A stretch of 64,000 nucleotides of DNA from Crocinitomicaceae bacterium (GCA_029252405.1 JAQXBM010000057.1:1-64000), one strand, 5' to 3'. Numbered from the stretch's first letter, positions 17,705 through 27,123 are shown. Program-made: numbers and translations. The notes: a model not told the origin generated them from the sequence alone.

Positions 17705-18266
17705 ACGATCGCGATTTTAACCACTTTTCTCGGTTGATTGAAAAGATATTCAACGGGGAACCTTCTTCAATAATCGTTTTTTCTAGGCTCATACCGTTTT
17801 TTAGAGCCACTTTTTCTGATCCAATATTGTTGGGGTCAATTTGGGAAATTAAGTGGTCGACCCATCCTTGTTCGAAGGCATGATTCAAGCAAGCATTCGC
17901 AGCTTCAAATGCGTAGCCTTGTTTCCAATGCTTGGGTAATATTGAATATCCGACTTCCAACCGATCCTCGCCTTCAATAGTTTGAATCAGCAATCCGCAT
18001 TGACCAATAAGTTGGTTGCTTTCCTTATGAACCAAGACGTTCATGCTCCCAGTGATGTTTTCGTATCGCTGCAAAGTTTTATCGAACCATTTTTGAGTCA
18101 ACTCTTTTTTCGTGAGTCGAGGGTCCATTCCAAGGAAGATTGCAACGTCATCCGAAATGAACAGTTCCTGCCATTCATCGAAATCATCCCAAGAAAGCTT
18201 TCTGAAGTGCAATCGCTCCGTTTCGAAATTCTCAAGCAGGTAATTGTTATGCTGTTCTGGATTCAT
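17697..18266 (-). CDS. GNAT-family N-acetyltransferase (RimJ/RimL-like)
   Basis: 189 residues. The layout is that of the RimJ/RimL/acetyltransf_3 group: FETERLHFRKLSWDDFDEW at the start, LIGQCGLL strand, LEVGYSILPKHWKQGYAFEAANACL (acetyl-CoA binding loop) and a late SEKVALKNGMSLEKT, which is the conserved NxxSxxvxxkxGF region. It probably acetylates a protein or small-molecule amine. The ATG abuts the AMP nucleosidase stop directly, and the 3' end overlaps the methyltransferase gene. Confidence 0.9.
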   Translation of the reverse strand: MNPEQHNNYLLENFETERLHFRKLSWDDFDEWQELFISDDVAIFLGMDPRLTKKELTQKWFDKTLQRYENITGSMNVLVHKESNQLIGQCGLLIQTIEGEDRLEVGYSILPKHWKQGYAFEAANACLNHAFEQGWVDHLISQIDPNNIGSEKVALKNGMSLEKTIIEEGSPLNIFSINREKWLKSRSYG

Positions 18267-19040
18267 TTACCCAAATCTCAAATGCCTCACTGTATCACCG
18301 TTGTTGATCAACTGTTTCAACGAATCGATTCCAATTTTCAAGTGGTCATCCACGAAATCTGAGGATACCTTTGAGTCGCTTTCGCTCGTTTTCACTCCCT
18401 CTGCAACCATGGGTTGATCAGAAACAAGTAACAATGCTCCAGTAGGAATTTGATTGGCGAAGCCAACGGAAAAGATCGTTGCCGTTTCCATGTCAATAGC
18501 CATTGCACGAATCTCTCTGAGGTAATCTTTGAACTCATCATCATGCTCCCAAACGCGACGGTTGGTAGTATAACATGTTCCAGTCCAGTAATCTTTGCTG
18601 TAATCTCGAATCGTAGTGGAAATTGCTTTTTGAAGCGCGAAAGAAGGGAGTGCAGGAACTTCTGGCGGGAAGTAATCATCACTTGTTCCTTCACCACGAA
18701 TGGCTGCAATTGGTAAGATTAAATCTCCTACTTCATTTTTTCGTTTCAATCCACCGCATTTCCCTAAAAATAGAACGGCTTTTGGGTTGATGGAGGACAG
18801 TAAGTCCATGCACGTCGCAGCGGAGGGGCTACCGATTCCAAAATTGATCATGGTAATTCCTTGTGCAGTGGCACATTGCATTGGTTTGTTTTTTCCCATT
18901 ACTTCAACTCCATGCATTTCTGCAAACTTATTCACGTAATCATGGAAATTGCAAAGCAATATGTATTCACCAAAGTTTTCGAGTTTTTCTCCTGTATATC
19001 GGGGTAGCCAATTTTTAACGATTTCTTCTTTCGTCTTCAT
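18267..19040 (-). CDS. amn: AMP nucleosidase (short form)
   Basis: 257 residues of the PNP/UDP phosphorylase fold. The sequence starts with a short lead-in (KNWLPRYTG), then has FGIGSPSAAT, LFLGKCGGLK, the RGEGTSDDYFPPEVPALPSF loop and AIDMETATIF with the purine-binding Asp/Glu. These loops are typical of AMP nucleosidase, which splits AMP to adenine and ribose 5-phosphate. It lacks the extra N-terminal domain of the roughly 480-residue E. coli enzyme, as usual in this phylum. First gene of a run of three. Confidence 0.9.
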   Translation of the reverse strand: MKTKEEIVKNWLPRYTGEKLENFGEYILLCNFHDYVNKFAEMHGVEVMGKNKPMQCATAQGITMINFGIGSPSAATCMDLLSSINPKAVLFLGKCGGLKRKNEVGDLILPIAAIRGEGTSDDYFPPEVPALPSFALQKAISTTIRDYSKDYWTGTCYTTNRRVWEHDDEFKDYLREIRAMAIDMETATIFSVGFANQIPTGALLLVSDQPMVAEGVKTSESDSKVSSDFVDDHLKIGIDSLKQLINNGDTVRHLRFG

Positions 19041-19061
19041 ATTTTAAGATTGATTAGTTGT

Positions 19062-19096
19062 AAAAAGTGGGAGCTCGTAAATACAAACCCCCACTT
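19062..19096 (-). terminator. Intrinsic terminator after the M49 peptidase gene
   Basis: Minus-strand reading: AAGTGGG...CCCACTT (7 bp) followed by TTTTTA. It lies 18 bases past the peptidase stop and before the AMP nucleosidase start. Confidence 0.7.
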
Positions 19097-19113
19097 ATAG
19101 TATGTATAACGGA

Positions 19114-21153
19114 TTAATCTAAGATTCCGTATTCTTTTCTGTAGTAAAGCATTTGCTCTACGAATGTTTGATTGTTTTCAATTTTAATGTCAATGATTTC
19201 ACCGTCTTCTCCTTCAACTGGAGAGAGAATTGGATTTACAAATCCTCTGTATGGAGCCAAATCCAATGGTTTCACTCGATCCAACACTTCTTTGTGCAAT
19301 GCTTGGTCAACTTTCACGCCGTAATCTTCAACGAGTGCTTTTCCAGCTTCATAATCTCCTTCAGATTTAATGCGTTGAATTTCTCTCAACAACTCTCCAA
19401 AAATCACTCTCAATTTATCGTAATCGTTTACGTTGAAGTACGTTTTTCCATTTCGAGTAATGCGCTCAATCACGTTATCTTGAGCTCCTCTTTCGATTGC
19501 CCAAGATGCTACCAACTGACGGTTTTGCATGTGCTCTTCTTCAACATCATCTCCCAATTCCAAACGCTGTAATTGCGTCATCATTCCGTTTCTGATGTAT
19601 CCGTCGTATTCCGCTTTTCCAACGTCCAATGTTGTGATCAATCCAAGGTCGATCATTTTTGGATCCATGATGTAGTACAAACCAACTAAATCGGCGCGCG
19701 CTTCTTCCAACGTACTCGCATAATTTCTCAAAGTCTCAGCTGGTTGCCCAACTCCTTTGTTGATTTGTCCAGATGCATGGCCAACAACTTCGTGCAGCGC
19801 TGTGTGCAATTTTCCAGCAAGGTATCCGTGTTCTTTTGATAGTGCGATTTCTTCTTCATCATTCGCAAATTCATTCAGGATTCCAGGTCCTCCAGCTTTA
19901 TCGTAAGCGCTGATGATGTTTCCAAGACTCACTGATTTCGAACCAACTTCTTGTCGAATCCAGTTGTTGTTTGGCAAGTTTACACCAATTGGAGTAGAAG
20001 GGGAAGCATCACCAGACTCGCTCGCAACTTGAACTACTTTGTAGCTCACACCTTTCACTTCTTTCTTTTTGTGAGATTCGATCAATGGAGAATTGTCTTC
20101 GAACCACTGAGCATTTTCCGCTACAACAGACATCTGTTTAGATGCTTCGAAATCGGTGATTTGAACAATGCTTTCATACGACGCGCGCTTTCCGAGTGCA
20201 TCTCCGTATGTTTCAATGAATCCGTTGATCCAATCGATATCTCCCTCTGTTGATTTCGCCCAAAGAACGTTATAGTCGTCCCATGTTGTCAAATCACCAG
20301 TTTTGTAGTATTCGATTAATTTTTCGAGTGCGTCCGCTTGAATGTCGTTTTCTGCAACATCAACGGCTTTTTCCAACCAGAAAACAATTTTTTCAATCGC
20401 TTTTCCGTATTTCCCGTCAATCTTCCAAACATCTTCGTACGCTTCACCGTCTTTCAAAATCATGGTAGAGTTCAGTCCCAGCTCGATCGGATGATCGTTG
20501 TTTGGATCAGCTTTCGCATCATAGTATTCATCGACCATTTTTTGCGTCACTCCAGGTCCGTAGAATCCATTTGCTGAGGCGACAATCATGTCTTGGCTAG
20601 CATCTTTCACTTTTCGCTTTGCGGCAAGACTTGGATTAAAAATGATATCAATTGCTTCGTTGGAAATCTTTGCCATGGTCTCTTTCGCATAACCTTTGAA
20701 TGCAAATTGAGAGAATTTCGGCGTAAACTTATTCATTCCGTAGTGGTGATGAATTCCGTTTGCGAACCAGATTTGTTTGGCGTAAACCATCAGGTTTTTC
20801 CAATCATCTGTGCTTTTGTCACCATCATAGTTTTCAATGATGTGTTCAATCGCATTTCTGATTTCAAGATTGTATGGATTATTTTGATCGTAGATGATAT
20901 CACGCCCAGCCAAACCAGCTTGTGACATGAAGTACACCAATTTCTTTTGTTGGATAGTCAATTTGTCGAAATCAACAATATCATAACGAATCACCTGAAT
21001 ATCAGCGAAGCGATCAACCTCTTCACCACTTTTCATTTCAAGATCAGCGTTGATTGTGCTCGTTTCAGATGCTTCTGCTTCAAGTTCTGCAGTTTCTCCG
21101 CAGCTAAATAATAAGGTAGTTAGCAGTAAACTAGGTGCTATAAGAAATTTCAT
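19114..21153 (-). CDS. Dipeptidyl-peptidase III-like zinc peptidase (M49)
   Basis: 679 residues with a lipoprotein signal (LLFSC, Cys at residue 18). The zinc site is HEVVGH at residues 454-459, the six-residue HExxxH variant that defines family M49, with the third ligand in LEEARAD (residues 482-488). The preceding GYLAGKLHTAL and the following GQPAETLRNYASTLEEARADLVGLY are family blocks. It should remove dipeptides from short peptides in the periplasm. DPP III enzymes of eukaryotes are cytosolic, while many Bacteroidota homologues are lipoproteins like this one. Single gene, followed by a terminator. Confidence 0.92.
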   Translation of the reverse strand: MKFLIAPSLLLTTLLFSCGETAELEAEASETSTINADLEMKSGEEVDRFADIQVIRYDIVDFDKLTIQQKKLVYFMSQAGLAGRDIIYDQNNPYNLEIRNAIEHIIENYDGDKSTDDWKNLMVYAKQIWFANGIHHHYGMNKFTPKFSQFAFKGYAKETMAKISNEAIDIIFNPSLAAKRKVKDASQDMIVASANGFYGPGVTQKMVDEYYDAKADPNNDHPIELGLNSTMILKDGEAYEDVWKIDGKYGKAIEKIVFWLEKAVDVAENDIQADALEKLIEYYKTGDLTTWDDYNVLWAKSTEGDIDWINGFIETYGDALGKRASYESIVQITDFEASKQMSVVAENAQWFEDNSPLIESHKKKEVKGVSYKVVQVASESGDASPSTPIGVNLPNNNWIRQEVGSKSVSLGNIISAYDKAGGPGILNEFANDEEEIALSKEHGYLAGKLHTALHEVVGHASGQINKGVGQPAETLRNYASTLEEARADLVGLYYIMDPKMIDLGLITTLDVGKAEYDGYIRNGMMTQLQRLELGDDVEEEHMQNRQLVASWAIERGAQDNVIERITRNGKTYFNVNDYDKLRVIFGELLREIQRIKSEGDYEAGKALVEDYGVKVDQALHKEVLDRVKPLDLAPYRGFVNPILSPVEGEDGEIIDIKIENNQTFVEQMLYYRKEYGILD

Positions 21154-21238
21154 CGGCTATTGCTTTGATTTTGAGTTGCCCGAAGGTAAGGATTTATTGA
21201 GTGACGATCAAGTCGAGTAATTTGCACCTTGTGGTAAA

Positions 21239-21274
21239 CAAAAAAACCGCTCCAAGTATTTCTACTCGAAGCGG
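21239..21274 (-). terminator. Intrinsic terminator after the DUF2541-like gene
   Basis: Minus-strand reading: GCCGCTTCGAGTA, loop, TACTTGGAGCGG, then T7. The stem is about 12 bp with minor wobble pairs. Confidence 0.88.
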
Positions 21275-21296
21275 CCTTGACTAACTATCGCTATTA

Positions 21297-21695
21297 TTAT
21301 CTTCTTCCGAAAACGGTCACTTTTGCTCGTTTTCTGGCTAATCCTTTGGTGTCATAGAAGAAACGGATGTTTTTGATTAATCGCTTTCCTCCATTCAAAT
21401 CAATGATACGCGATCCACTTCCTTTTTTGAAGTTATGACGCAATTGAATTTCTTCTTTCTCACCGTTCATATATGTTACGACCATTCTATGCATGTTCAT
21501 AGCTCCTCCGGTAACAACAACTTTCAATTTTGTGAATCCACCTTCTTTTGCTCCAACGTACATGTCGTCTTTATCGATGGTGTAATTGACCGTGCGAGTG
21601 CCCAATCTTTTCCATTTGGCACGAGATTGTGTATGTCCTACAAATGAGATAAATAGAAAGGCTGAAAATAGAACTGATAAGATTTTGTAATTCAT
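21297..21695 (-). CDS. Small secreted protein, DUF2541-like
   Basis: 132 residues, signal peptide ending near residue 23 (GHTQ). The mature part has WKRLGTRTVNYTIDKDD, a strand series with KKGSGSRIIDLNGGKRLI and ends with RKRAKVTVFGRR, which agrees with the DUF2541 (YaaX-like) pattern of short beta-rich periplasmic proteins. Function unknown. Monocistronic with its own terminator. Confidence 0.65.
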   Translation of the reverse strand: MNYKILSVLFSAFLFISFVGHTQSRAKWKRLGTRTVNYTIDKDDMYVGAKEGGFTKLKVVVTGGAMNMHRMVVTYMNGEKEEIQLRHNFKKGSGSRIIDLNGGKRLIKNIRFFYDTKGLARKRAKVTVFGRR

Positions 21696-21768
21696 AACAT
21701 TGGTTTTAATGGGTTTGTATTTCTTAGATGGGTGAGTTAAGGAAAGGTTTAATTTAGTTTGAAAAAAA

Positions 21769-22695
21769 TTACAAATTCAGTTCTTTTCTATACGTAGAAT
21801 CGGCCACAGAATTTCTGTTCCAATAGTCCGTGTTGATTGAATTCATTCGGGTAGCGGTCGTTGTGAGAAGTTTTCGCTTACCACCATATCCACTGTAATT
21901 AATTTCTATCCAACCAACAATTTTATGCGGGTGAGCTTGTTCAAATTCAATGGTAAGTGTTCGATCCAGCCCTGGATATTCCAATGTGTAGAAGGTCGAA
22001 GTTCCTTCATCTTTCATCGAGATATTACACGAGTAGGGCTTGTATTCGATGTGAAGTAAACGCGTCGCAGCTAATGATGGGTACATCGAAACGCGTCCTG
22101 TTGGAGGATTTTCTCTTAGTCGAATGATGGTCCAAATATCATCTTCCATCAAAGCGGCCACGGATTTTGTCATTTCAAATGTTTCACCTTCAAAATAGGA
22201 ATCGACTTTCACTCCAAAATGTCCGTTCTGAGGATTTTGAACTTCCATGTAAGTATGTCCGCACCATTCTTGGCTACTAGAAGAAACTTTGATTGAATAA
22301 TCACCCTCTTTGAAAGGCAAAAACGTACTCGTCATGATGGAGTAGGGATAAATTCCCGTGTTGAATTTCCGCGTTTGATTCAATTTTAGAACGGAGACAT
22401 TGCTCTTATTGGGTGTATCTGCTTTGACGAAGTTTGTTGTGGAAAATGGCTCCGTTACAAAAACAAATGTTGCCGTTCCCTCGTGAATTTCGCCATACCG
22501 TGCCTGTTGAAGTTTATAACTTGTAATTTCCGCTTTTGAATGGTACCAATAATCAGCATCTTCTTGAGAAGAGTTTCCTGTTTTGAATGATAAATCGTAT
22601 TGGTTGTCGGGTGCTTCTGCTGCAATATTCATGGCAGTTTCGCTACAACTTAATACGAGAAATGATAGGCTTCCAATGATCAATGCGTGTTTCAT
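21769..22695 (-). CDS. Conserved Bacteroidota lipoprotein
   Basis: 308 residues from the ATG at 22695. A longer frame opens at 22791, but the lipoprotein signal (MKHALIIGSLSFLVLSC, Cys 17) fixes the start. The core WYHSKAEITSYKLQQARYGEIHEG...VFVTEPFS...SVLKLNQTRKFNTGIYPYSIMTSTFLPF belongs to a conserved family often mislabelled septum formation inhibitor Maf. It has none of the Maf pyrophosphatase motifs. Real function unknown. It follows the DUF1501 gene in the same direction. Confidence 0.8.
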   Translation of the reverse strand: MKHALIIGSLSFLVLSCSETAMNIAAEAPDNQYDLSFKTGNSSQEDADYWYHSKAEITSYKLQQARYGEIHEGTATFVFVTEPFSTTNFVKADTPNKSNVSVLKLNQTRKFNTGIYPYSIMTSTFLPFKEGDYSIKVSSSSQEWCGHTYMEVQNPQNGHFGVKVDSYFEGETFEMTKSVAALMEDDIWTIIRLRENPPTGRVSMYPSLAATRLLHIEYKPYSCNISMKDEGTSTFYTLEYPGLDRTLTIEFEQAHPHKIVGWIEINYSGYGGKRKLLTTTATRMNSINTDYWNRNSVADSTYRKELNL

Positions 22696-22783
22696 AATTG
22701 CGCTTTTATGATTTGTTCCTTGAATACATTTCATGAAGAACTGCTGACAAGAAAATTCAGGCCATAAGATACGCATTTTCTGA

Positions 22784-23977
22784 TTATACAAAGCCCAAGC
22801 GATCGAAGTTATGATTGAGGACTTGCTGGTCGTTCACTTCTAGCCAATTATTCAAAATGGTTGCATAAACCGATCGGAAATCAACCTTGAATTGGATGTC
22901 TCCGTTATTATCGAGGTTAGATAAATCGGGACCTGCGTTCAGTACCCCCGCTTGCTTCAAATTTCCTCCAATTACGAACACATTGTTCGCCGAACCATGA
23001 TCTGTTCCTTTGCTCGCATTTTCTCCAGCTCGACGTCCAAATTCAGAGAATGTCAGAATTAAGGTGTCCTTGAAACGATCATTTTTCTTCAAATCTTCAA
23101 CCAGCGCACCAATTCCTTCAGAATAAATTTTCAAGAGTCGATCTTGACTCACGACCTGGTTCACGTGCGTATCAAATCCGCCAATTGAGGTATAAAACAT
23201 GCGCGTTTTCAATCCGGAAACAATCATGTCTGCGATTCCTTTCAAGTTCTTTCCGAATGGAGTCGTTGGGTATGAAAACTTCGTGTCGTAGATTTTCGAT
23301 CGCTCAAAAATGTACTCGGCCGATGAATACGTTTCGAGCATTGTTTTGTACAAATATCCTTGATTGTCTTCGTTGAGCAAACTTGGTTGCGTGTGATCGA
23401 CAATGCTTTTGAAGTATTTCTCTCTTGTTGATTGGAACAATTGCTTTGGATCGGTGACGGCAATTCCTTTTTTATCGATTCCTTTCATGATGAGGGAAAG
23501 GCTCGATTCGTGCTGAATCGCTTCGTATGGATTTTGGCAATTTGAGTCCAAGTAACGCCCAATCCAACCTGTTTTCAAGTATTCTTCGGATGCGCTGGCT
23601 GTGTGCCAAATGTCTGTACTTCTGAAGTGAGATCGATTCGGATTTGGATACCCTACGTTGTTGATGACAGTCATTTCGCCACGTTCGTATAGATCCATGA
23701 GTTCCCTGCACGAGCCGTTCAATCCAAGTTCGTCATTCAGTTTAAATATATCCGCTGCTGACTTTCCAATTTGAGGTCGAAGGTTATGGTAGATGTCATT
23801 GCCGTAGGGAACAATCGTATTCAATCCATCGTTTCCTCCGGAGAGTTGAATGACAATCACATTTCTGAATCCTGAGATTTTATCCAAAGAAATAAACTCC
23901 ATTCCTTTCAAAAACGAAGGAAGGAGGAACATGCCCGAGGCAAGCGCCGATTTTTGTATAAATGATCTTCTGTCCAT
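22784..23977 (-). CDS. DUF1501 family protein
   Basis: 397 residues. The N-terminus has a twin-arginine-like signal (MDRRSFIQKSALASG). The family blocks are VIQLSGGNDGLNTIVPY (residues about 41-57), NRSHFRSTDIWHTA, GFDTHVNQ, LTFSEFGRRAGENASKGTDHGSANNVFVIGG. These place it in the alkaline-phosphatase-like/sulfatase superfamily as DUF1501. The Tat-type signal suggests export of a folded, possibly metal-bound protein. It pairs with the DUF1800 gene 8 bases upstream, a recurrent pair in Bacteroidota and Planctomycetota whose job is unknown. Confidence 0.9.
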   Translation of the reverse strand: MDRRSFIQKSALASGMFLLPSFLKGMEFISLDKISGFRNVIVIQLSGGNDGLNTIVPYGNDIYHNLRPQIGKSAADIFKLNDELGLNGSCRELMDLYERGEMTVINNVGYPNPNRSHFRSTDIWHTASASEEYLKTGWIGRYLDSNCQNPYEAIQHESSLSLIMKGIDKKGIAVTDPKQLFQSTREKYFKSIVDHTQPSLLNEDNQGYLYKTMLETYSSAEYIFERSKIYDTKFSYPTTPFGKNLKGIADMIVSGLKTRMFYTSIGGFDTHVNQVVSQDRLLKIYSEGIGALVEDLKKNDRFKDTLILTFSEFGRRAGENASKGTDHGSANNVFVIGGNLKQAGVLNAGPDLSNLDNNGDIQFKVDFRSVYATILNNWLEVNDQQVLNHNFDRLGFV

Positions 23978-23985
23978 AGTCGTTT

Positions 23986-25374
23986 TTAAAAAAGTTGATA
24001 TTCTGGTAAACTCAATAGCTCAATTGCTTTGTCCTTGAGCGAAACACTATCCGATTTGTCAATGGTAACTTTTGCACCTTCCGAAAGCTTCGCTTGAATT
24101 AGGAATGCGGATAAATCATCTTCATGACCGTCCATGTTCTTCTCAAAGCTCTTCCAATTGGGGTGCGCATTGATTTTCTTCTCGATCTTTTCTTGAATCT
24201 TGTCGCGCTTCTTTTCAATTTGAATGAGCATTTGTTCAGGATCGTCGCCTTTTTCATCCCATTCAATTACTCCAAAATTCAGGAGGAGAGAAGACAATTT
24301 GAGACGAAGCATGAGCGTAGAACTATCAATCCAAGCGCGACCGCCTGACCAGCCTGCAACATTCGGAGGAAAGAACAATACTTGATTCAGTTTGCGCTGT
24401 ATTTGCACAATCGCTTTGGGTTCTTTGTAATCAATTTCGAATAAACGTGTCATTCCGACGAGGAGTTCCGTTGGAGATTTGATTTTGCACGCGATAGTCT
24501 CTTCCTGATAAAAAACATCGCTTGTCAATATCGATTTGATCAGGATAGAAAGATCATAATTGGAGTCATAAAACTGATCCACGAAGCTGTCAAACGTTGA
24601 TGCTGGAATTGGCCGTCCAATTAAGAAATCTACAATCTTCTTACACAGATAGCGAGCCGTTTGCTTTTCCTTCAAGAGTATGTTGATTACGTCTTCACCG
24701 GTAAAATTTCCCGTCTTACCCAAAATCGTTTTCGATTCATTGTCGTGTAGTCGAGGTCTATAAATGAATTCTCCTTTCGCCGCAGACCAACCTGTGAAGG
24801 CTCGAGCCGCTTCTTTGATGTCGTTTTCCGTATATCCATTATCGCGACCGAGTGTGAATAATTCCATTACCTCGCGCGCGAAATTCTCATTAGGACTGTT
24901 CTTTTTATTCTGCTTGTTGTTTAGGAATTCTATCATCGCGGGCGACTTAGAAACTTCCATTAGTAGATCGCCGAAATTGCCAAGTGCGTGTTTTCTGAGG
25001 ATGTTATTGAGGTCAACGTTCTCTTTCGGATTTTTGCGTCTTACCGCGAAATGATCGTGAAAAAAAAACGTCATTTTTTCTCTAAGAACGGCTTTGGTTT
25101 TGACCATTTGCTCTAGCCACATTACGTCTAGCTCGTAAACCATTTGATTGGCAAGCTTCCGCAATTCTTTCTTTTCTTTTTGGGACAAGGATTTTCGATC
25201 GACAGCCAACTTACTGAAATCCATTTTCAGGTATTCCACCTTTTCACTCGATTTGAAGAGATGATCAACAAGATCTTCTGCAGTTTTTCCTACGGCGTTA
25301 TTTAAGTTGCATGGGTCGGGACCAAACCCCGCTCTCCAATACAAATGTTGAATCTGTCGTTTCGTTAATTTCAT
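23986..25374 (-). CDS. DUF1800 family protein
   Basis: 462 residues. Typical blocks: an N-terminal HLYWRAGFGP, then MVYELDVMWLEQMVKTKAVLREKMTFFFHDHFAV, NFAREVMELFTLGRDNGYTENDIKEAARAFTGW, and FPPNVAGWSGGRAWI near the C-terminus. The HDHF segment may ligate a metal. No signal peptide is evident at the chosen start. It precedes the DUF1501 gene by 8 bases and is surely cotranscribed with it. Function unknown. Confidence 0.9.
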   Translation of the reverse strand: MKLTKRQIQHLYWRAGFGPDPCNLNNAVGKTAEDLVDHLFKSSEKVEYLKMDFSKLAVDRKSLSQKEKKELRKLANQMVYELDVMWLEQMVKTKAVLREKMTFFFHDHFAVRRKNPKENVDLNNILRKHALGNFGDLLMEVSKSPAMIEFLNNKQNKKNSPNENFAREVMELFTLGRDNGYTENDIKEAARAFTGWSAAKGEFIYRPRLHDNESKTILGKTGNFTGEDVINILLKEKQTARYLCKKIVDFLIGRPIPASTFDSFVDQFYDSNYDLSILIKSILTSDVFYQEETIACKIKSPTELLVGMTRLFEIDYKEPKAIVQIQRKLNQVLFFPPNVAGWSGGRAWIDSSTLMLRLKLSSLLLNFGVIEWDEKGDDPEQMLIQIEKKRDKIQEKIEKKINAHPNWKSFEKNMDGHEDDLSAFLIQAKLSEGAKVTIDKSDSVSLKDKAIELLSLPEYQLF

Positions 25375-25431
25375 CTATTCGCTTTTTTCTTAGACAGCGA
25401 ACAAGATAAAAGGTTTAAATGAATCTAAGAT

Positions 25432-26469
25432 TTATGGGACATATCTATCTCGAATTTTCAGGAAGGGACGCTCGATAATCAGCGATAGTCCTACACCTAA
25501 GGAGATTGAAATGATAAAGAAAATAAGCGAATTTATATTGGAGCCGTAGGTCAAATGATCATTCATAAAATTGCGACAAGCGATGTGCCAGAGGTAGATG
25601 GAGTAGGAATGTTTCCCCGCCATCGTAAAGAATAAAACCACTGGTTTTATCGCCAACTTGAGATCTTTTGATTTTATTTCAAAGTTCGTTAGAGAGAAGA
25701 GCGTCAAGATTCCGAACCCTAGGTTTACGGTCGAAAGACCAACGGTATTCATGAAATATCCGCCTCCAACATACATGAATCCTGGTGCCATTAGTGCAAT
25801 TGATGCAAGTAGGAAGATCCATCTCCATTTCGAAAAGAATGTGAAGAAAGAGGTGAAATGATAGAGGTACCCGATCAGAACTCCAATCAGAATTCCATCC
25901 GATCGCAAATGTGTTTCCATAAACGAGAAGAAGGGCTCATTTCGATGAGGATAGGAAACGTAAAAACGCATGCAGAAACTGAGTATGATCAATCCAATGA
26001 GCACAGGAATCGCTAACTTCTTCTTGTCGAGTGTTCTTGTTTTGTAGGCGATGAAGCTGAACAGGGCAAGACTCAGGTAGAAGTGTTCTTCAACGGCGAG
26101 TGACCATGTGTGCGTCCAAATGTGAGAGAGGTAGCTTTGCATGTAGAATACCTCTCCGAGTAGATCTGGAATAGTTGGAACGAAGCCATCACGGTAATGT
26201 TCAATGACGATCGACCCTGCTAAGAAAATATAAAAGGCGGGATAAATCTTGAATCCTCTGCGCAGCAGAAAGCGTTTGATGTTCAGCTTATTTCGACGCT
26301 TGTATTCCTTGAAAATCAATCCAGAAACGAGAAACCCGCTGAGTACAAAAAACAAGTCGACACCAAGCCAACCGAAGTCAAACAATGGATTGGTGAACAA
26401 CTGACTATGCCTGAATAAAACCAGTATAATTGCGACGCTTCGCAGAATATCGAGTCCAACAATTCTCAT
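25432..26469 (-). CDS. Acyltransferase 3 family membrane protein
   Basis: 345 residues and about ten membrane helices. The N-terminal helix has the conserved Arg/His pair RSVAIILVLFRH (residues 10-21), then WLGVDLFFVLSGFLVSG, and a later HIWTHTWSLAVEEHFYL. These are the signatures of OafA/YrhL-type O-acyltransferases, which transfer acetyl or other short acyl groups onto surface or secreted glycans. The acceptor is unknown. It starts 9 bases after the stop of the upstream nth gene. Confidence 0.9.
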   Translation of the reverse strand: MRIVGLDILRSVAIILVLFRHSQLFTNPLFDFGWLGVDLFFVLSGFLVSGLIFKEYKRRNKLNIKRFLLRRGFKIYPAFYIFLAGSIVIEHYRDGFVPTIPDLLGEVFYMQSYLSHIWTHTWSLAVEEHFYLSLALFSFIAYKTRTLDKKKLAIPVLIGLIILSFCMRFYVSYPHRNEPFFSFMETHLRSDGILIGVLIGYLYHFTSFFTFFSKWRWIFLLASIALMAPGFMYVGGGYFMNTVGLSTVNLGFGILTLFSLTNFEIKSKDLKLAIKPVVLFFTMAGKHSYSIYLWHIACRNFMNDHLTYGSNINSLIFFIISISLGVGLSLIIERPFLKIRDRYVP

Positions 26470-26478
26470 CTATTCGAC

Positions 26479-27123
26479 TTATTTTAATTCGGTAATGGCC
26501 TTTTTGGTTCCAATCTTCACGGTCATGTAATCGTGATCGTACTTTGGAGATCGTGCAGGCGAATACTCACGCCCATAAAAGATGATTTGCAGGTGCAGTT
26601 TATTCCACAATTCTTCAGGGAACAATCGCTTCGCATCTTTTTCAGTTTGATCGACGTTCTTACCATTTGTGATTCCCCAGCGCGTGAGCAATCGATGTAT
26701 GTGCGTATCGACAGGAAAAGCTGGAACACCAAAAGCTTGTGCCATCACGACAGATGCCGTTTTATGTCCAACTCCAGGTAATTCTTCCAACGCTTCGAAT
26801 GACTGAGGAACTTCGCCTCCATATTTTTCAATGAGCATTTCAGATAATGTGAAAATGGCTTGAGATTTACGCGGTGACAAGCCACACGGACGAATGATTT
26901 CACGGATCTCGTCTACGCTCAATTTGATCATGTCAACAGGATTGTTCGCTCGCTTGAAAAGAGTTGGAGTGATCAAATTCACTCGTTTATCCGTGCATTG
27001 AGCGGATAACAAAACGGCGATCAACAATGTGTACGAGTCGGTATGATCCAAAGGTACAGGAGTCTCAGGGTATAATCGCTCCAATTCGGTCACGATGTAC
27101 TCACATTTTTCTTTTTTCGTCAT
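26479..27123 (-). CDS. nth: Endonuclease III, iron-sulfur ligands missing
   Basis: 214 residues. The helix-hairpin-helix LPGVGHKTASVV carries the catalytic Lys (K121), and the nucleophile-activating Asp is in FPVDTHIHR (D139). It should act as an N-glycosylase/AP lyase on oxidised pyrimidines. The C-terminus is unusual: where the family has C-x6-C-x2-C-x5-C for a 4Fe-4S cluster, this protein reads FYGREYSPARSPKYDHDYMTVK with no Cys at all. The catalytic fold otherwise looks complete. It overlaps the TPR gene by 4 bases and precedes an acyltransferase gene. Confidence 0.9.
   Translation of the reverse strand: MTKKEKCEYIVTELERLYPETPVPLDHTDSYTLLIAVLLSAQCTDKRVNLITPTLFKRANNPVDMIKLSVDEIREIIRPCGLSPRKSQAIFTLSEMLIEKYGGEVPQSFEALEELPGVGHKTASVVMAQAFGVPAFPVDTHIHRLLTRWGITNGKNVDQTEKDAKRLFPEELWNKLHLQIIFYGREYSPARSPKYDHDYMTVKIGTKKAITELK

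Noticed and set aside
21769-22695. Septum formation inhibitor Maf as name for the lipoprotein
   Set aside because: It has a lipoprotein signal and none of the Maf nucleotide-pyrophosphatase motifs; the name appears to be a spread misannotation.
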